Shown here one piece after another: positions 11,740 through 23,275 of a DNA stretch of 64,000 nucleotides (the stretch's first letter is position 1; each line of letters begins with the position of its first letter). This stretch comes from Paraescarpia echinospica (Eukaryota > Annelida > Polychaeta > Sabellida > Siboglinidae). Below the pieces are notes generated by a model. The model was given only the letters and a program-made list of their open reading frames with translations. It did no database searches and was not told the origin of the DNA. The DNA lies in NCBI GenBank assembly GCA_020002185.1, contig CM034532.1, forward strand, positions 31,404,149 to 31,468,148, written 5' to 3'. Made by a program: the position numbers and the translations under genes.

Positions 11740-12080
11740 GCAAACTGAAATGTGAAATCAAAATCAAAATCGATAAAGTAATTTTCAAGATATGATTTTT
11801 TGAAAAAGTCAAATTTAATGCTACGGTCTACGCCCTGGCTAAGTTCGTGCATTATGTAATTAATTTTTTCCCTTTTGTTTGAATGCACCAGTGAACGTTT
11901 TTGTTGACCTGGCAACTACAGTGGTTAATAAACCTGGTTGGCATGTTATTGTAACCATTCTATGTAAAAGTTTGAGGAAATTCAGGTTTTCTAAACGGTA
12001 CACAATACTGTGTTGCCATGGAATTTAGCGATGCACGAACTTGGAACACTATCAGATCTGCTCATTAGTATATATATATA
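11740..12080. repeat. Dispersed non-coding repeat, copy 1 (next to THAP fragment)
   Basis: This segment shares long matched stretches with 61190-61485, including aataaacctggttggc, a 'gtgaa-gttt-tgttga-ctg-caactac' block just before it, and a 'cca-ggaattt-gcga-g-acgaa-ttgg-aac' block about 90 bases after it. It also has internal inverted parts: taagttcgtgcat near 11840 pairs with atgcacgaactt near 12033. The second copy lies inside the Harbinger-like element at 60437-63787. Both are probably parts of one transposon family; the class is not known. Confidence 0.5.
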
Positions 12081-12304
12081 TAAGTTTTGACATGAATATG
12101 TTTTAAAACATTCTACTAACAGTTCAGATCAAGCTCCACTGCTTCAAGTGTGTAGTACATTTGATGACAATGGTACTCTCTAAAAACATTCAAATTAAAC
12201 ATTTATATTGGACTTGTTACTTTGCCGTTACTGTATTGAATTTATGACAATGGCCCATAATGATTAAAACAAGATTACTGGAACAACACACGCTATACAG
12301 ACTA

Positions 12305-12490
12305 CAGTGCACTCTGGATAAGTCGAACCTCCAAGGACCCATGGTAATACTGATATGTGGAACTTTTGATAACTATACAGTTATCAGAAGGTCCACTTAT
12401 CAGGACCTGGGTTTTAGAACCTTATAGGCCCAGGACAGAGAAAAAAATGAAAACCAACTTATGCGAGTTCGAGTTATCTGGAGTGCACTG
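12305..12490. mobile_element. Pogo/Tigger-like MITE, 186 bp, with TA target duplication
   Basis: The ends are inverted copies: cagtgcactctggataagtc at the left and, read on the other strand, cagtgcactccagataactc at the right, extending to about 25 bases with 4-5 mismatches. TA dinucleotides flank both sides (12303-12304 and 12491-12492). The end sequence resembles the 'CAGT...GATAA.TCGAAC' ends of pogo/Tigger elements. No transposase is present, so it is a non-autonomous copy. Confidence 0.75.
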
Positions 12491-12799
12491 TATACGACTA
12501 ATGCATAATTATGTATAAGCAGTGTAAAAGTTGGCAACATCGTAACAGACTGGGATTGTAGTCTGACTGAATCAGCATAACAAAGCTCTGTTGTATTTCC
12601 TTTCCATTTAGCCACTGTTGAGAAGTCCCACACTCTAACATGTAAACTGAATGAATTTGTACAGTATTGAATTAGTTAATTCATATTTAGGCTCAGTTTC
12701 CTGAAATCAACTTTGTTTATTTGCAAGTACATTTTGACCACCAACAGTTAGAAAATATCCGAACTGATGGAAAGAGGAATTTGTAGCGCTACACTCAAC

Positions 12800-13125
12800 A
12801 GTGCCATTAATTGGGCAGTGTGTTGCCTGAAAAAGACAGTGCCTGATATTTTGTTCTGCCATATTTTGTTCCGTGTAGCATCTGCTGGGAATTTGTACAT
12901 CACTACATGTTTCAAATGGATGTGTTCATCTGATAGCTCTCTGCATCAAATTGCATAAATGTGCTATTAATTGGACAATGTGTTACCTGGCACAGGAGTG
13001 AAGAAGGTGTCTGACTTTGTTCTGCCACATTAGTTCCGTGTGGCATCTGCTAGGAATATGTACATCACTACATGTTTCAAATGGATTTGTGCTGCTGATC
13101 TATTTGTGCATCTAAATGCACAACA
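12800..13125. repeat. Two-copy direct repeat of about 160 bp
   Basis: Unit 1 (about 12803-12958) and unit 2 (about 12963-13125) share ttaattggNcaNtgtgttNcctg, a 'tttgttctgcca' block, a 'tccgtgtNgcatctgctNgg' block and tacatcactacatgtttcaa in the same order. They differ by perhaps 15-20 percent with small indels. This is a local tandem duplication with no recognisable coding content. Confidence 0.7.
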
Positions 13126-13647
13126 CCCCGTCATGTGTTGCACAATAGGAAAACAAAGTAAAATTAAGTTTTTCCCTTTATGTTTTCTTCTTTTAATATT
13201 TGCATTTAAAATCAATTTAATAAGAAAATGTTGAGCCAAAAATGCAAGTTGGTATTTCCACATTAGGTACACGTAGTTGTTAATACTATTCACTACCAAT
13301 TCTCTTATGTCTTCTTCATTAGTAGAGGTAGTGATGAAAACTAGAGTTAAAAAAAAGGTTTTTAATGACATTTAGGCAATATGAAAATAGTTCCTGGTGT
13401 ATCATCAGAACCAAAAAATAAATAACGGGTGCGGTTTAAATTTCTAGCATGCTGTTGGAGGTGTTAGTGACTGTCAAAGAGCATCATTTTTAACAATCAA
13501 CAACTTCAGATGTGTACCTAGTGTGTAATTCTTGCAAAATAAAGGTTTATGGCACCAATTTTTAAATGCGTGCACTGCTTAGTAAACATACATTATTTTT
13601 ACATTGCTTTACATGTACGTGTATTTTACTTACTTAGTCCTCTTCGA
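13126..13647. other. No gene seen
   Basis: AT-rich sequence between the duplication and LINE C. A minus-strand open frame of 113 codons (13371-13030) has no recognisable domain and overlaps the duplicated block. Confidence 0.4.
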
Positions 13648-16600
13648 GCGGAGTTGCACATAAGGCCGCCACCAGAGCTCGCTGTGATCTGTCTGTCGCT
13701 TATCTTTCGAGGTGTCCCCAGGTCCATCACTGCTCTCTCATCTCTTTCTCTGCTGTCCTCCTCCAGTCTCTTTTGGTCTGCCTCTCTTTCTCCGGCTATC
13801 AGGAGTCCATATGAGGGCTACTCTGGGTAAGGTTGTAGGTGGCATTCGTAGAACATGTCCGATATCCACCTCCACATACGCATCTCGATTTCTTGGGTGA
13901 AGGATTTGGCAGCAGTCCTCCTGTGTAGCTCGGCGTTCGTGATGATGTTCGGCCAAAATAAGTTGAGAATTCTTTGAAGATATATGTTCTGGAAGACTTC
14001 TAGCTTGTGGCTGATGTTCTTGGTCATCTTCCAGGATTCAGCTCCATACAGAAGGGTGCTCAAAACGTTGCTCTTGAACAGTCTGATCTTGGTGTTCGTG
14101 CTGATGCGTCTTAGTCTCCATGTACGTTTGAGTGCTGCAAATGCTTGGCTGACCTTTGAAATCCTTGTTCTTATCTCTTTTTCTCTGTCCCCGCTGGTTG
14201 TCATTGTGGAGCCCAGGTACGTAAATCTTTTATATTCTCGATTTCTTCACCGTTAATCATGATGACAGCTGTTTATCCTTAAGTGCTTTTTTTTGGTGTT
14301 GAACTTGAATCCAATGTGTCTTGCTGGTCTTGCCACGCTATCTGTCTTAGCTTGCATATACCTGTGTCAATGTGAGAGCAGCGCTATATCGTCATCGTAT
14401 CTTCTTCCTTCACTGACCAAACTCTTCATAATCCAGTCTATTCCAAGGATGAAGAGAAAGGGGAAAGTATACTACATCCTTGTTAACCATGATTTTGCTC
14501 TTCTCTGTACTGACCTCCATGCCGTAAGCCTCTGCTTTCTGGACCAATATGTTGATAAGGCTTTGAAGTTCGTCATTGCTGCCGGCCATGATATCGATGT
14601 CGTAAGCGATGCAAAGGTTAGAGATGGACCTGCCACCGATGGAGATGTGCAATGGTGGTTGAGTAGGGTGTCCTGCATGATCTTCTCAAGGAATATGTTG
14701 AAGAGCACTGGGGAGAGAAAGCATCCTTGTCGGACGCCCACTGTTGTTCTAAAGAAATCCCCGATCTGGTTGTTCAGCAGGCCTGCACTGCTGGCATCGT
14801 TGTACAGTGTCTCTATGACTTGTACCAGTCCTTCCTCTATGTTGTAACCTCTGAGGACCTGTCACAGTCCATCATGCCATACTCTGTCAAATGCTGTCTT
14901 GAAGTCTATGAAGTTGTGAAAGAGATCTCGTTGGTGTTGTAGATGTTTCTCTATGATGACTCTGGTGTTGAAAATCTGCTCGACTGTGCTCCTCCCCGCT
15001 TTGAAACCTGCTCGCTCTTCAGCTAGAACTAAGAAGTTCTTCTGCCATGGATTTCAACCGGTTGAGAATTACTCTGAGCATGATCTTGCTGGGATGGCTG
15101 ATTAGGCTCATTGTGCGATAGTTCTTGCCCTGTCTGAGGTTCCCTCTCTTGGGCGGAGGAATGACGAGTGACTGTTTCCACTCCTGTGGCCACTTATTGG
15201 TCTCCCAAATCTTCTGACTTAGGACTGTGAGGAATGTTGTTGTTGCTTCGCCTCCCTTTTCAGCAGTTCTGCGGGGATGTTGTCCACCCCGGGTGACTTC
15301 CCGATTTCAGCCTTCTCACTGCTTCTATAACCTCTTCCCTTAGGACAAGTAGGCTTATCGGTTCTGGGTCTGGACTGTATGGGTTTTACTGGTGTCTGTC
15401 TGTAGTTGTAGAGATCATTGCAGTACTCTGTCCAACGAGTCAATACTGCACTGGTTTCTGTCAGGAGATTTCCATTAATGTCTTCTGTGACTGTTGCCTC
15501 GTGCTGTTGGGTCTTGGTTATAATTTTGAGAGTGTCAAAGGCCTTTTTGCTGCGTCCTGCTGTTATTCCTTGTTCAATGCCCTTGCATCTGTCTTCGATC
15601 CAATCCTCTGTCGCCTCTTTCATTTTCTTCTTTACCTCTTTATTCACCACGCTATGTTGTGTCCACGCTTCGAGAGAAATATGCTTCCGCTGCTTCAAGT
15701 CCCTTCTCTTGTCGCATAGGTCAAGAATCTCATCTGAGACCCAAGGCTGGTTCTTCTTCCTCTGCCTCCCAAGCACCTCGTCAGCTGTTTCGAGTAACAC
15801 CTCTTTGAGACCCTTAGTGAGGGTGTTGACATCGCTGTCCAGGCAGCTGAGGGCTGCATACTTCCCGCCTATATGTGACAGAAGCTTTTCTGTTCTGCGA
15901 TTATCGGGCCTTTGAGTTTCTCGAGGTCAAATCGAATGCGAGGATTTCTTTGAAAGCGCTTTGTTTTCAACCTCAATTTGAAGGTTGTGAAGACAAGATC
16001 ATGGTCACTGCCAATATCGGCGCCAGGGAATGTCCTTGTGTTTGCCTTATTGATGCTGGATTTGAAGAGTTGTGGGACCAGTATGTAATCAATCTGATTG
16101 TGAACAAGACTGTTTGGAGGATGGCATGTTGTGGTTCTAAAAACTTGTGGGGGTGTAACATGTTGGCAAGGGTGAGTCGATTGCTCTGAGCAAATTCGAG
16201 AAGTCTCAAACCTCTGTCGTTGGTCGTTCCATGTCCGAATTTTCCTACTATTCCTGTCCAGTGTGGATATGCGTCTGGGCCAGCCTTGGCATTCCAATCT
16301 CCTAGCACTGAGGATGTCCGTCCTATCTGTTTTCGTTATGGTGTTGTCTAGTTGTTCGAAAACTGTTCGATTTCGTCATCGTCATGGTCTGTAGTTGGGG
16401 CATAAACCTGAATGGTGGTGATATTGTATGGTTTTGCACAAATGCGGAGCGAGATGAGTCTACTAGAGGTTGGAGTGCAACCGATGACGTATGCAGCTAC
16501 TTCTTTTCGTACGATAAAGGCTACTACATTTTGATGCTTTGTGTCTTCTCCGCAGAACCAAAATCTGTGTTCATCCTCTGTAGTTGTTTCTCCGAAGCCT

Positions 16601-16765
16601 GTCCATCTGACCTCGGCAGACCTTGGCAGCTTGATTGTAGTTTGGGCTCCAGAAGCGTTTGTGTCGCCTCCACCCTGAAGTCGGTCAGTGGAATGCGCGG
16701 TCGATGTTGATCCGAGTCTCGACCGATCCGGCATTGTAATAGTTTGTTGCTTGTCACTCATGTCC
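13648..16765 (-). mobile_element. LINE C, decayed endonuclease-reverse transcriptase retrotransposon
   Basis: Minus-strand coding blocks run through the whole span in several frames. Endonuclease: KLPRSAEVRWTGFGE, then TIQVYAPTTDHDDDE (16400-16650), LGDWNAKAGPD (about 16300) and an 'NQIDYILVPQL' block (about 16090). Linker: KKNQPWVSDEILDLCDKRR (15750). RT: GKSPGVDNIPAELL (15290), GVRQGCFLSPVLFNIFLEKI (14735) and SIGGRSISNL next to the active site. Tail: IRLFKSNVLSTLLYGAESW, FWPNIITNAELHRRT and TPDSRRKRGRPKET (13790). This is the widespread 'endonuclease-reverse transcriptase' LINE family of aquatic animals. The active-site FADD reads IAYD, so the catalytic Asp pair is broken, and frameshifts are numerous. 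Confidence 0.82.
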
Positions 16766-17329
16766 GTTCAGTGGGCATGTGAAAGCTTGGCGGCGCTCCT
16801 TTCCAAGCTTATTGCCTCGCAGTACCCTGCTAACCAGGGTGGTTGATCCCTGCCAGAACGTCAGCAGTGTTTGTCTAGACGTCCACCAATGCCAATCCAT
16901 GATGCATGCAGTTGTTCGTAAAAAAAACTGTCCCTTTTCTCTTCTTCTGCATCCTCAATTGATGCATAGCCTACGATCACTGTTAGCTTGGTGTATCTTG
17001 AGTTGAATCTGTTGTTGGCATTTTTAGCTTTAATTCAGTATGTGGACATTTTATTTGTTGCTATGGAAAAGGAGGATTTGACAGAAATAAATTCAATGTT
17101 TTACTCAGTAATACCCACTCTAAACGATGGACAGAACAAATTGCACTACCAGTACAAATTAAAACATGTTGCATCTATCTGAGATGTGTCTCTTGTCTCA
17201 TGCAATGTTGTATTTTTTATGTTTTATTATTTTATCGGCAATAAAATTATAATAATATTATTTATGATCTCTATACATGTATTATTTTACAAAAGAAAAA
17301 CAAACCTTACCTGTAAGGTACTTACATCG
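16766..17329. other. No gene seen
   Basis: Left of LINE C's 5' edge. The first 100 bases may still be element 5' sequence. The rest is AT-rich without recognisable content. Confidence 0.35.
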
Positions 17330-17738
17330 AAGTACAGCCACGTAACAAGAGTAACAGATACAGAGTTCAACGCACTAGAACCACACGCTATAGGAATTCA
17401 TTCATACCGTCTGCAATACACATTTTCAATGCACACCTAGACAGATAGATGCTGATGTTGCTGTTCCGGCTACTGTCTTCAATGCATACAGTGTGTGGAT
17501 GTGGGTGTGTAAATGTGATATTTAAACTAAGTTATAGTAATTGATTTGCATGATTATTTAGTGAATGCTTGAATTGAGCTGGTAGTGTTGTAAAATACTT
17601 GTTTATGTTACTATTTTATATGTATGAGTGCATGAGGGTTGATTTTGTTTTTATGCAATAGAGTTGACGGCAGACGTGCAATTTCTCAATGTTGGAATAA
17701 ATAAAGTTGTATTGTATTGTATAAACTTATATTTATGT
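17330..17738 (+). mobile_element. Probable 3' tail of a non-LTR retroelement
   Basis: The segment ends in ggaataaataaagttgtattgtattgtat, that is, a polyadenylation-like AATAAATAAAG followed by three ATTGT-type units. Such short-unit tails are typical of LINE 3' ends in marine invertebrates. The preceding open frame ends EFNALEPHAIGIHSYRLQY; I do not recognise it. The 5' edge is a guess. Confidence 0.4.
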
Positions 17739-17992
17739 GATGTTTATGTGCATATGTAAGGCATAATATTTGGCACCATTAGATCACGTAGTGATAAATA
17801 ATATCCAGTAGTTAAATAGGTTTCGTTTGTTGACATAATACTAGCGTTATAGTTATAGTACATAATTATAATTTGCTGTTTCAGATTTGTAACCAAGTAT
17901 AAGAGTAAGTCACGTGACGTGACCGTGGAGAGGAAACTGTTTTACGACAGAAATTGTTTATGTCTGTGGGAAGCAAACATTTTATAATTTAT

Positions 17993-18066
17993 CTATATAT
18001 ATATATTTATATATACATATATGTAAATATATATATATATATATAAATATATATATATATATGCAT
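17993..18066. repeat. AT microsatellite (imperfect TA runs)
   Basis: About 74 bases almost entirely of TA/ATATAA units, with short interruptions (acatatatgtaa, aaat). Confidence 0.9.
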
Positions 18067-18078
18067 ATAAACATACAT

Positions 18079-18240
18079 AACGCCCGGATAAATTAAAACG
18101 CAACAGTCGTAGCTGGTGCTAAATACATTCCTCTAGATACGCGCACGCGCAGAAACGTCATCCGGATATTATTTAACGCCCGGATAAATGTAAGCGCGAC
18201 ACCGCTATTCTAAACAGGGACTCATGTTCGCCCCCTAGTG
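18079..18240. repeat. Direct pair of 'taacgcccggataaat' blocks
   Basis: taacgcccggataaatt at about 18080 and ttaacgcccggataaatg at about 18173 lie 93 bases apart in the same orientation, each followed by a similar 'aa-cgc-acA' stretch. They look like two neighbouring ends or a partial duplication of a small element. No coding content. Confidence 0.45.
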
Positions 18241-18834
18241 AGAACGTGTGTTACCTTAATGCTTCTCACCCCGTGGCGCCACTGTTCTGATTGCTACGGT
18301 CCAACAAAGGCATGCCCATTTTTTATCCAGAGCATTAAACAAAACTTTACTAATGACAAAGGACCATCATTTGTTCCTTACGTTACCATGATAATTGCCA
18401 CGTCCATAATAATAACAATGGTATATTAAAAACAAACGTGCGTTATTAATAAAGCGTCGGAATCTGCAGCCGTTTCAATGGAATGTCTATTTTAATTTCT
18501 TGCAGTAATAATGGAAATAATCCGCAGTACCTGCGCCTGGAACACCCCCTGTTATGTATGATAATACTAATAATGGTTTATTACAGAATCTATGATACAT
18601 TCCAATCAATTACATACATAGATTGCCATGGTTTCTGTAATGAGGGTATAAAGCCACGAGTGGCTGATTAGCCCTCACAATGCATGTGATACATAGGTAA
18701 ATTTCATGGTGCAAGATTACAATTTGTGTGATTGAAGAAAGAAGAAAAACTACTATTTTCATGAATACTTCAATTAAAATTGCAACAATGAATGCTATTT
18801 ATATAAGTCATTAATATTATTTACTAGCAAAAAA
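18241..18834. other. No gene seen
   Basis: Short open frames only. Contains no recognised repeat except short poly-A and AT stretches. Confidence 0.35.
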
Positions 18835-20620
18835 ATGCTTAAGTTGACGTTTAAACATTACTTTTTGAAATCGGCACATGTAGTAATTCTGCGGTGCGTG
18901 TCCTATGTTCGTGTAGTTCGTTATTTCTAATGAACATCCTTGTCATAACCGACGGAAACACATTCTTAACGATTTTGTACATAAACAGCACAACCGTGTA
19001 TTCGTAGATTTTTCTTATTGGTAAAATGGACAGCTTCTTGAAGAGTTGGTCTGTGTGCGCTCTGTATGGAGCTGACATTATTAACCGAATTGCATACCTT
19101 TGCAATTTGAATAGAGAACTAAGGTGTGTATTATTTGCTCCTCCCCACACTTCGATACAATACGTTAGAGATGGATATAAAAATGTATAGTAGAATGTTA
19201 CAAGGGGTGATCTACTCAAGGTTTTTCTAGCTTTACTTATAATTCCAACAGCTTTGGCTATTTTAGATTTTATGTACTGTATATGAAAATTCCAGGACAA
19301 ATTACCATCGATTAAAATTCCTAAGAATTTTGTATTTTCTACTTGAGTAATTTGTAGTCCATCAATAAGGATGGCAATTGGATTGGATACCTTTTTATTT
19401 ACTGACTTGAAGACAATAAAATGTGTTTTACTGATATTTAAAGATAGTTTATTACTTTTTAACCAAATAACTATTTTTTTGCAGTTCATGGTTCATCACA
19501 GTTTCTAACTCGCTAAGACTGTTACCATTGACAAAAAACATTTGTATCATCAGCAAATATGATAGGGTATCTGATACGTTAACAATGTCGTCAATATATA
19601 TTAAGAATAACAGTGGGCCTATTATTGATCCCTGTGGGACACCACAGCATATAGACTGAATGTTCGGTTTTACTCCATCAAATAAAACATATTGTGTTCT
19701 ATTAGACAAATAACTTTCCAGCCAGGCAAGTACTCTTCCTCTAATACCGTAATGTTCTAGTTTATTTAGTAATATTTTATTGTCAACTGTATCGAAAGCT
19801 TTACTGAAGTCAAGAAAAACTCATAGTAAGTAGTCACCATTATTTATAGCTGTGGAAATTTTATCTACTAGATGCACAAGAGCCAAACTGGTAATCATAT
19901 AAGATGTTATGTTTATTTATGAAAGATGTTAATCTGTTGTACATTACTTTTTCTAGAACTTTAGAGAAAACTGGCAAAATCGATATTGGACGGTAATTGT
20001 TTTCGAGTGTCCTTTGTATATCGGGATCACTTTTGCTCTTTTCAGGTCGTCTGGAAAAATACCTTTAGTTAACGATAAGTTAATAACATGTATTAAAGGA
20101 AGTAGGAAATTATGATATGTTAATTTAACAATATGTGGAGTTATTAAGTCCCAACCAGGGCTTGATATTTTTTAGATATTTGATTATAGTTTCTACTTCA
20201 TTCAGTTCAACTGGGGAGATAAATATTGTATGGAAGTTTCTTTTCAGCCAACGATGGTCCAACCTTAACATAATAGTTATTGAAGTAATTGGCAATTACT
20301 TTTTATCGGTTAATATTAATTGATTATTAATAATTATCTTCGGAGATTGCGGAGGTTTTTCATTTTTATTGATTATTTGCTTAATAATTTGCCAAGGTTT
20401 GATTGATTTTGCTTTAATAACTGTTGATAGTGATTTCTTTCTGCTCTTCTTAAAATTGAGTTAAGCTTATTTCGGTATGCTTTATAGTTAGTTTCATTAG
20501 TAAGGGTAGGTGCTTTTTTGTAGTAGGCGAATAATTTATTTTTGTAGTATGTAGTTTCCGGAAGACAAACATTTTGTGACACAATAAGGAACGGAATTCT
20601 AGGAATAATGCCCGTCACAC
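18835..20620 (-). mobile_element. LINE D, 5'-truncated reverse transcriptase retrotransposon
   Basis: Minus-strand blocks: KAYRNKLNSILRRAERNHYQ (about 20480, endonuclease-RT linker), LPVFSKVLEKVMYNRLTSFI (about 19950), [20 protein letters not shown] (19640), and the catalytic FADD, which survives in a shifted frame near 19550 as [10 protein letters not shown]. The thumb and tail are in one frame from 19489 to 18851: [43 protein letters not shown], then HEHRTRTAELLHVP and a stop. The endonuclease is missing, so the copy is 5' truncated. At least three small indels break the RT. Clade uncertain (L2/CR1/Jockey group). Confidence 0.8.
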
Positions 20621-20799
20621 ACAAACACAATGTAGTGGCTCGTGTTGAGATTATCTTGAGGTGACATTTCTTCGGAAGGTGCTAGCCAAATGAAGGCGGT
20701 ACAATGTTGTGTTATTTGTGCATGTGTTGCAGCACTGAGTCAAGTGAATCATCTACAAATTATGTACGCGTAAAACAACTGGAAAACCACTATCCTCTA

Positions 20800-20935
20800 T
20801 ATACCCAGCGGGCACAAGACGTCGGTACGACGTCGATTATTGATTGTATAGAAGTGGCGACGTCGGACAACGTAAATACAACGTCTTTACAACGTCGGGT
20901 CATCAACGTCGAAACGTTCTCACGACGTTGAGCTT
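20800..20935. repeat. ACGTCG-rich dispersed repeat
   Basis: Starting at acccagcgggcacaagacgt, the block contains about ten copies of RACGTYG or its complement within 125 bases, as in acgtcggtacgacgtcg. The spacing of the hexamers is irregular (10-25 bases). I recall very similar 'ccagcgggcaca...acgt' blocks scattered in genomes of aquatic animals; this is memory, not a search. Confidence 0.55.
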
Positions 20936-21084
20936 CCCCTCCCCGTCTTCCCTCTTCCTCTCTCCCAGTTTTTCTCCCCTCTCTCTATATGTGGTCTACG
21001 CTCACCATACGCTTCTGGTCTGACTTTTCCCCCAAACGTAGTACAGTATACCTATCGTGCGTACGGTACGTACTGAGTACTAAC

Positions 21085-21335
21085 TATTTAACCCCGTGGG
21101 CGCGGTAGTGTTGTAGTTAGAGCATCGGACTCGCAATCAAAAGATTCTAGGTTCGAATCCACTTGTTATCGTTTCGAACATTAGACATGTTTTTTGCTCC
21201 ATGTGTCTCCAGTTAACGCAACTGTGCGAATGCGTACCTCGCTATAGAAAGTAGTGGATGTCTGCCAGGGGGTGAAGGATAAAGCGCTTTGTCCGGTCCT
21301 AAGGATTGGATACCGCAACTTACCTTTAATTTGGT
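21085..21335 (+). mobile_element. tRNA-derived SINE, copy 1
   Basis: The 5' part has RNA polymerase III promoter boxes: a box A-like tagttagagcatcggact and a box B ggttcgaatcc about 30 bases later. The body and tail match the fuller copy at 33139-33425: 'gaatgcgtacc.cgctatag', 'gtg..gtctgccag', 'ggat.ggatacNgcaa'. It is about 250 bases, somewhat decayed. It would have moved with LINE machinery. Confidence 0.75.
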
Positions 21336-22909
21336 AAACTTAGACCCCCTCCTATTCCGCCATTTACGCACACCGTACACAAGTATTGTTACCTCACCCT
21401 ACTCATTGCGAACGTAATTAGTAGATGCTCCCAAACAATGCCGTTACCGACAGCCGTGATGTCAGTTCATGAATGCGTTTACGATGAAAGTACAAAGAAC
21501 CAGCGAGCACCTCGCGTAGCCTATGCTTTTATGGAAGGAATTGGGTTAATACGCAACATTTCACACAAAATAAAGAAAACAAAATATCTGTCTGTCTGTG
21601 AAATATATATACTGCTACTGAACAAGCGAAGGACAAGGACACGGCACGTTTAGAAAACGATACTTTAATACTGCTTCATGTCAATAGTTCCCTCGAGAAA
21701 TAGTATTTCCTAACCATAGAAGTAGTATTGCAGACTAGCACTCGATATCACAAGTACGAGTCGTTTTTTTTCTGGCGTGGTCGTCATCTTGGAAGTCTTG
21801 ACTAGTCTGATGTAACTCTAACCGAAGAGTTAAAGTTAATCAGACCCTACACATGTATGTCCGAATTTGGGGCCTTCTTTTCAAGACGTATATAGTTTCG
21901 TACTTAATGTGCAGTTAGAAGTTCCACTACATTAATTCAATGCCAATAATGAATTGCTCAAGAAAGTGATATGTCGGGCGGAATTCGATGCTAGATGGAA
22001 CTGGAATCAAGAATGTTGAGAAGCGTGTGTGACACGGTTTTGTGCAAGTTTGCAGTTCCGCGTCGTCTGCGCTCTTGCGGCGTTCGGCTAGCTCACGGAT
22101 TGCCACCAGAGGGCGGTGTGATGCAACGACGATGAATGACGCCATCGCCTTTAGCACAGCGACACTTCCTCGTCTTCCCACCCGATAGCGCTGTGGTCTG
22201 AAGTGTCATCGGTTGAAGAGGGTTTGCTCTCTGGAACTGTAAAGACACATCATATAACAGGCGAACAATGACAACAACGCCGGCATCATGATACATAGAT
22301 GACGATGGTTTCGAATTCGGCGGTTGTATATGATACATAGACCAACAGTATACCTAGTATTACCTACACAATACACAATAAAAGTCTCTGCGATACACTC
22401 TTTTTTATTAAAGTATATGAATGTGTTATCTGTAGTCTCATAGCTGGTGATTACACAAAAACGTGCGAACTTAGCACAATTGCGTCTGCTTCGGCCAGAC
22501 AATACTGTTAATGAGGCAAAACTGATATAAGATTTTCGCCTAAGTGGAGAGGGATACTCTTTGCTCGGATCAACTGCATGGTGCATGTTGTGCCAAATGT
22601 TAGAGTCAAAGTGGTATGCTTAAGCATCAATAGTTGGTTCTGCCGGTAATACAGAAGTCATTCCAACGAAGTTTATTAGTGCAACAACACAATTTGAGTA
22701 ATATTGCTATAGATCTAGTAACTGTATTTATGTATTTATCAAAGGAATACATTTTAGTAGTCATATAACTTATTATGCAGTATAGACATAATTTTAAATA
22801 CACTGAATAATAAAATGAAATGTCTTTCACATTGTCTAGTTGTACACAGCGCCAAATTTAAAATCACGACAAATCGAGGAATACGAGTTTTAGGATGCCT
22901 AGACTAGTG
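21336..22909. other. No gene seen (1.6 kb)
   Basis: Candidate open frames (for example a 126-codon one at 22586-22206 and an 84-codon one at 22181-21927, both minus) show no recognisable domain. A search here for the missing last exon of the syd-1-like gene gave no convincing acceptor plus matching frame. Confidence 0.35.
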
Positions 22910-23275
22910 GTACGATCAGAACGCATCCAGTCACATGGTACGATCAGGACCTAGTCTCACGAGAAGGTTAGAACGCACCCAATCACAGGGTACGGTCATG
23001 AGGTACCCAGTCCCGGGGTATGGCCAAGAGGTACCCAGTCCCAGGGTACGGTCAGGAGGTACCCAGTCCCAGGGTACGGTCAGGAGGTACTCAGTCTCAG
23101 GGTACGGTTAGGAGGTACCCAGTCTCAGGGTACGGTCAGGAGGTACCCTGTCTCAGGGTACGGTCAGGGGGTACCCAGTCTCAGGGTGCGGTCAGGAGGT
23201 ACACAATCCCAGGGTACGGTCAGGAGGTACCCAGTCTCATGATTTGGTCGGTGAGAACCGACTCTCAGGATAAAC
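22910..23275. repeat. 28-bp minisatellite, about 13 units
   Basis: The unit is ggtacggtcaggaggtaccc followed by agtcycag. Units start at 28-base steps: 22989, 23017, 23045, 23073, 23101, 23129, 23157, 23185, 23213. The outer units (22910-22966 and after 23241) are more diverged. As 28 is not a multiple of 3, the open frame across it is a by-product and not a gene. Confidence 0.92.

Noticed and set aside
13549..16710. Many + strand ORFs of 70-180 codons
   Set aside because: They are reverse shadows of LINE C on the minus strand.
21927..22181. Candidate last exon of the syd-1-like gene (frame with LAERRKSADDAEL)
   Set aside because: No good acceptor in phase 1 and no recalled similarity to SYD-1 C-termini.
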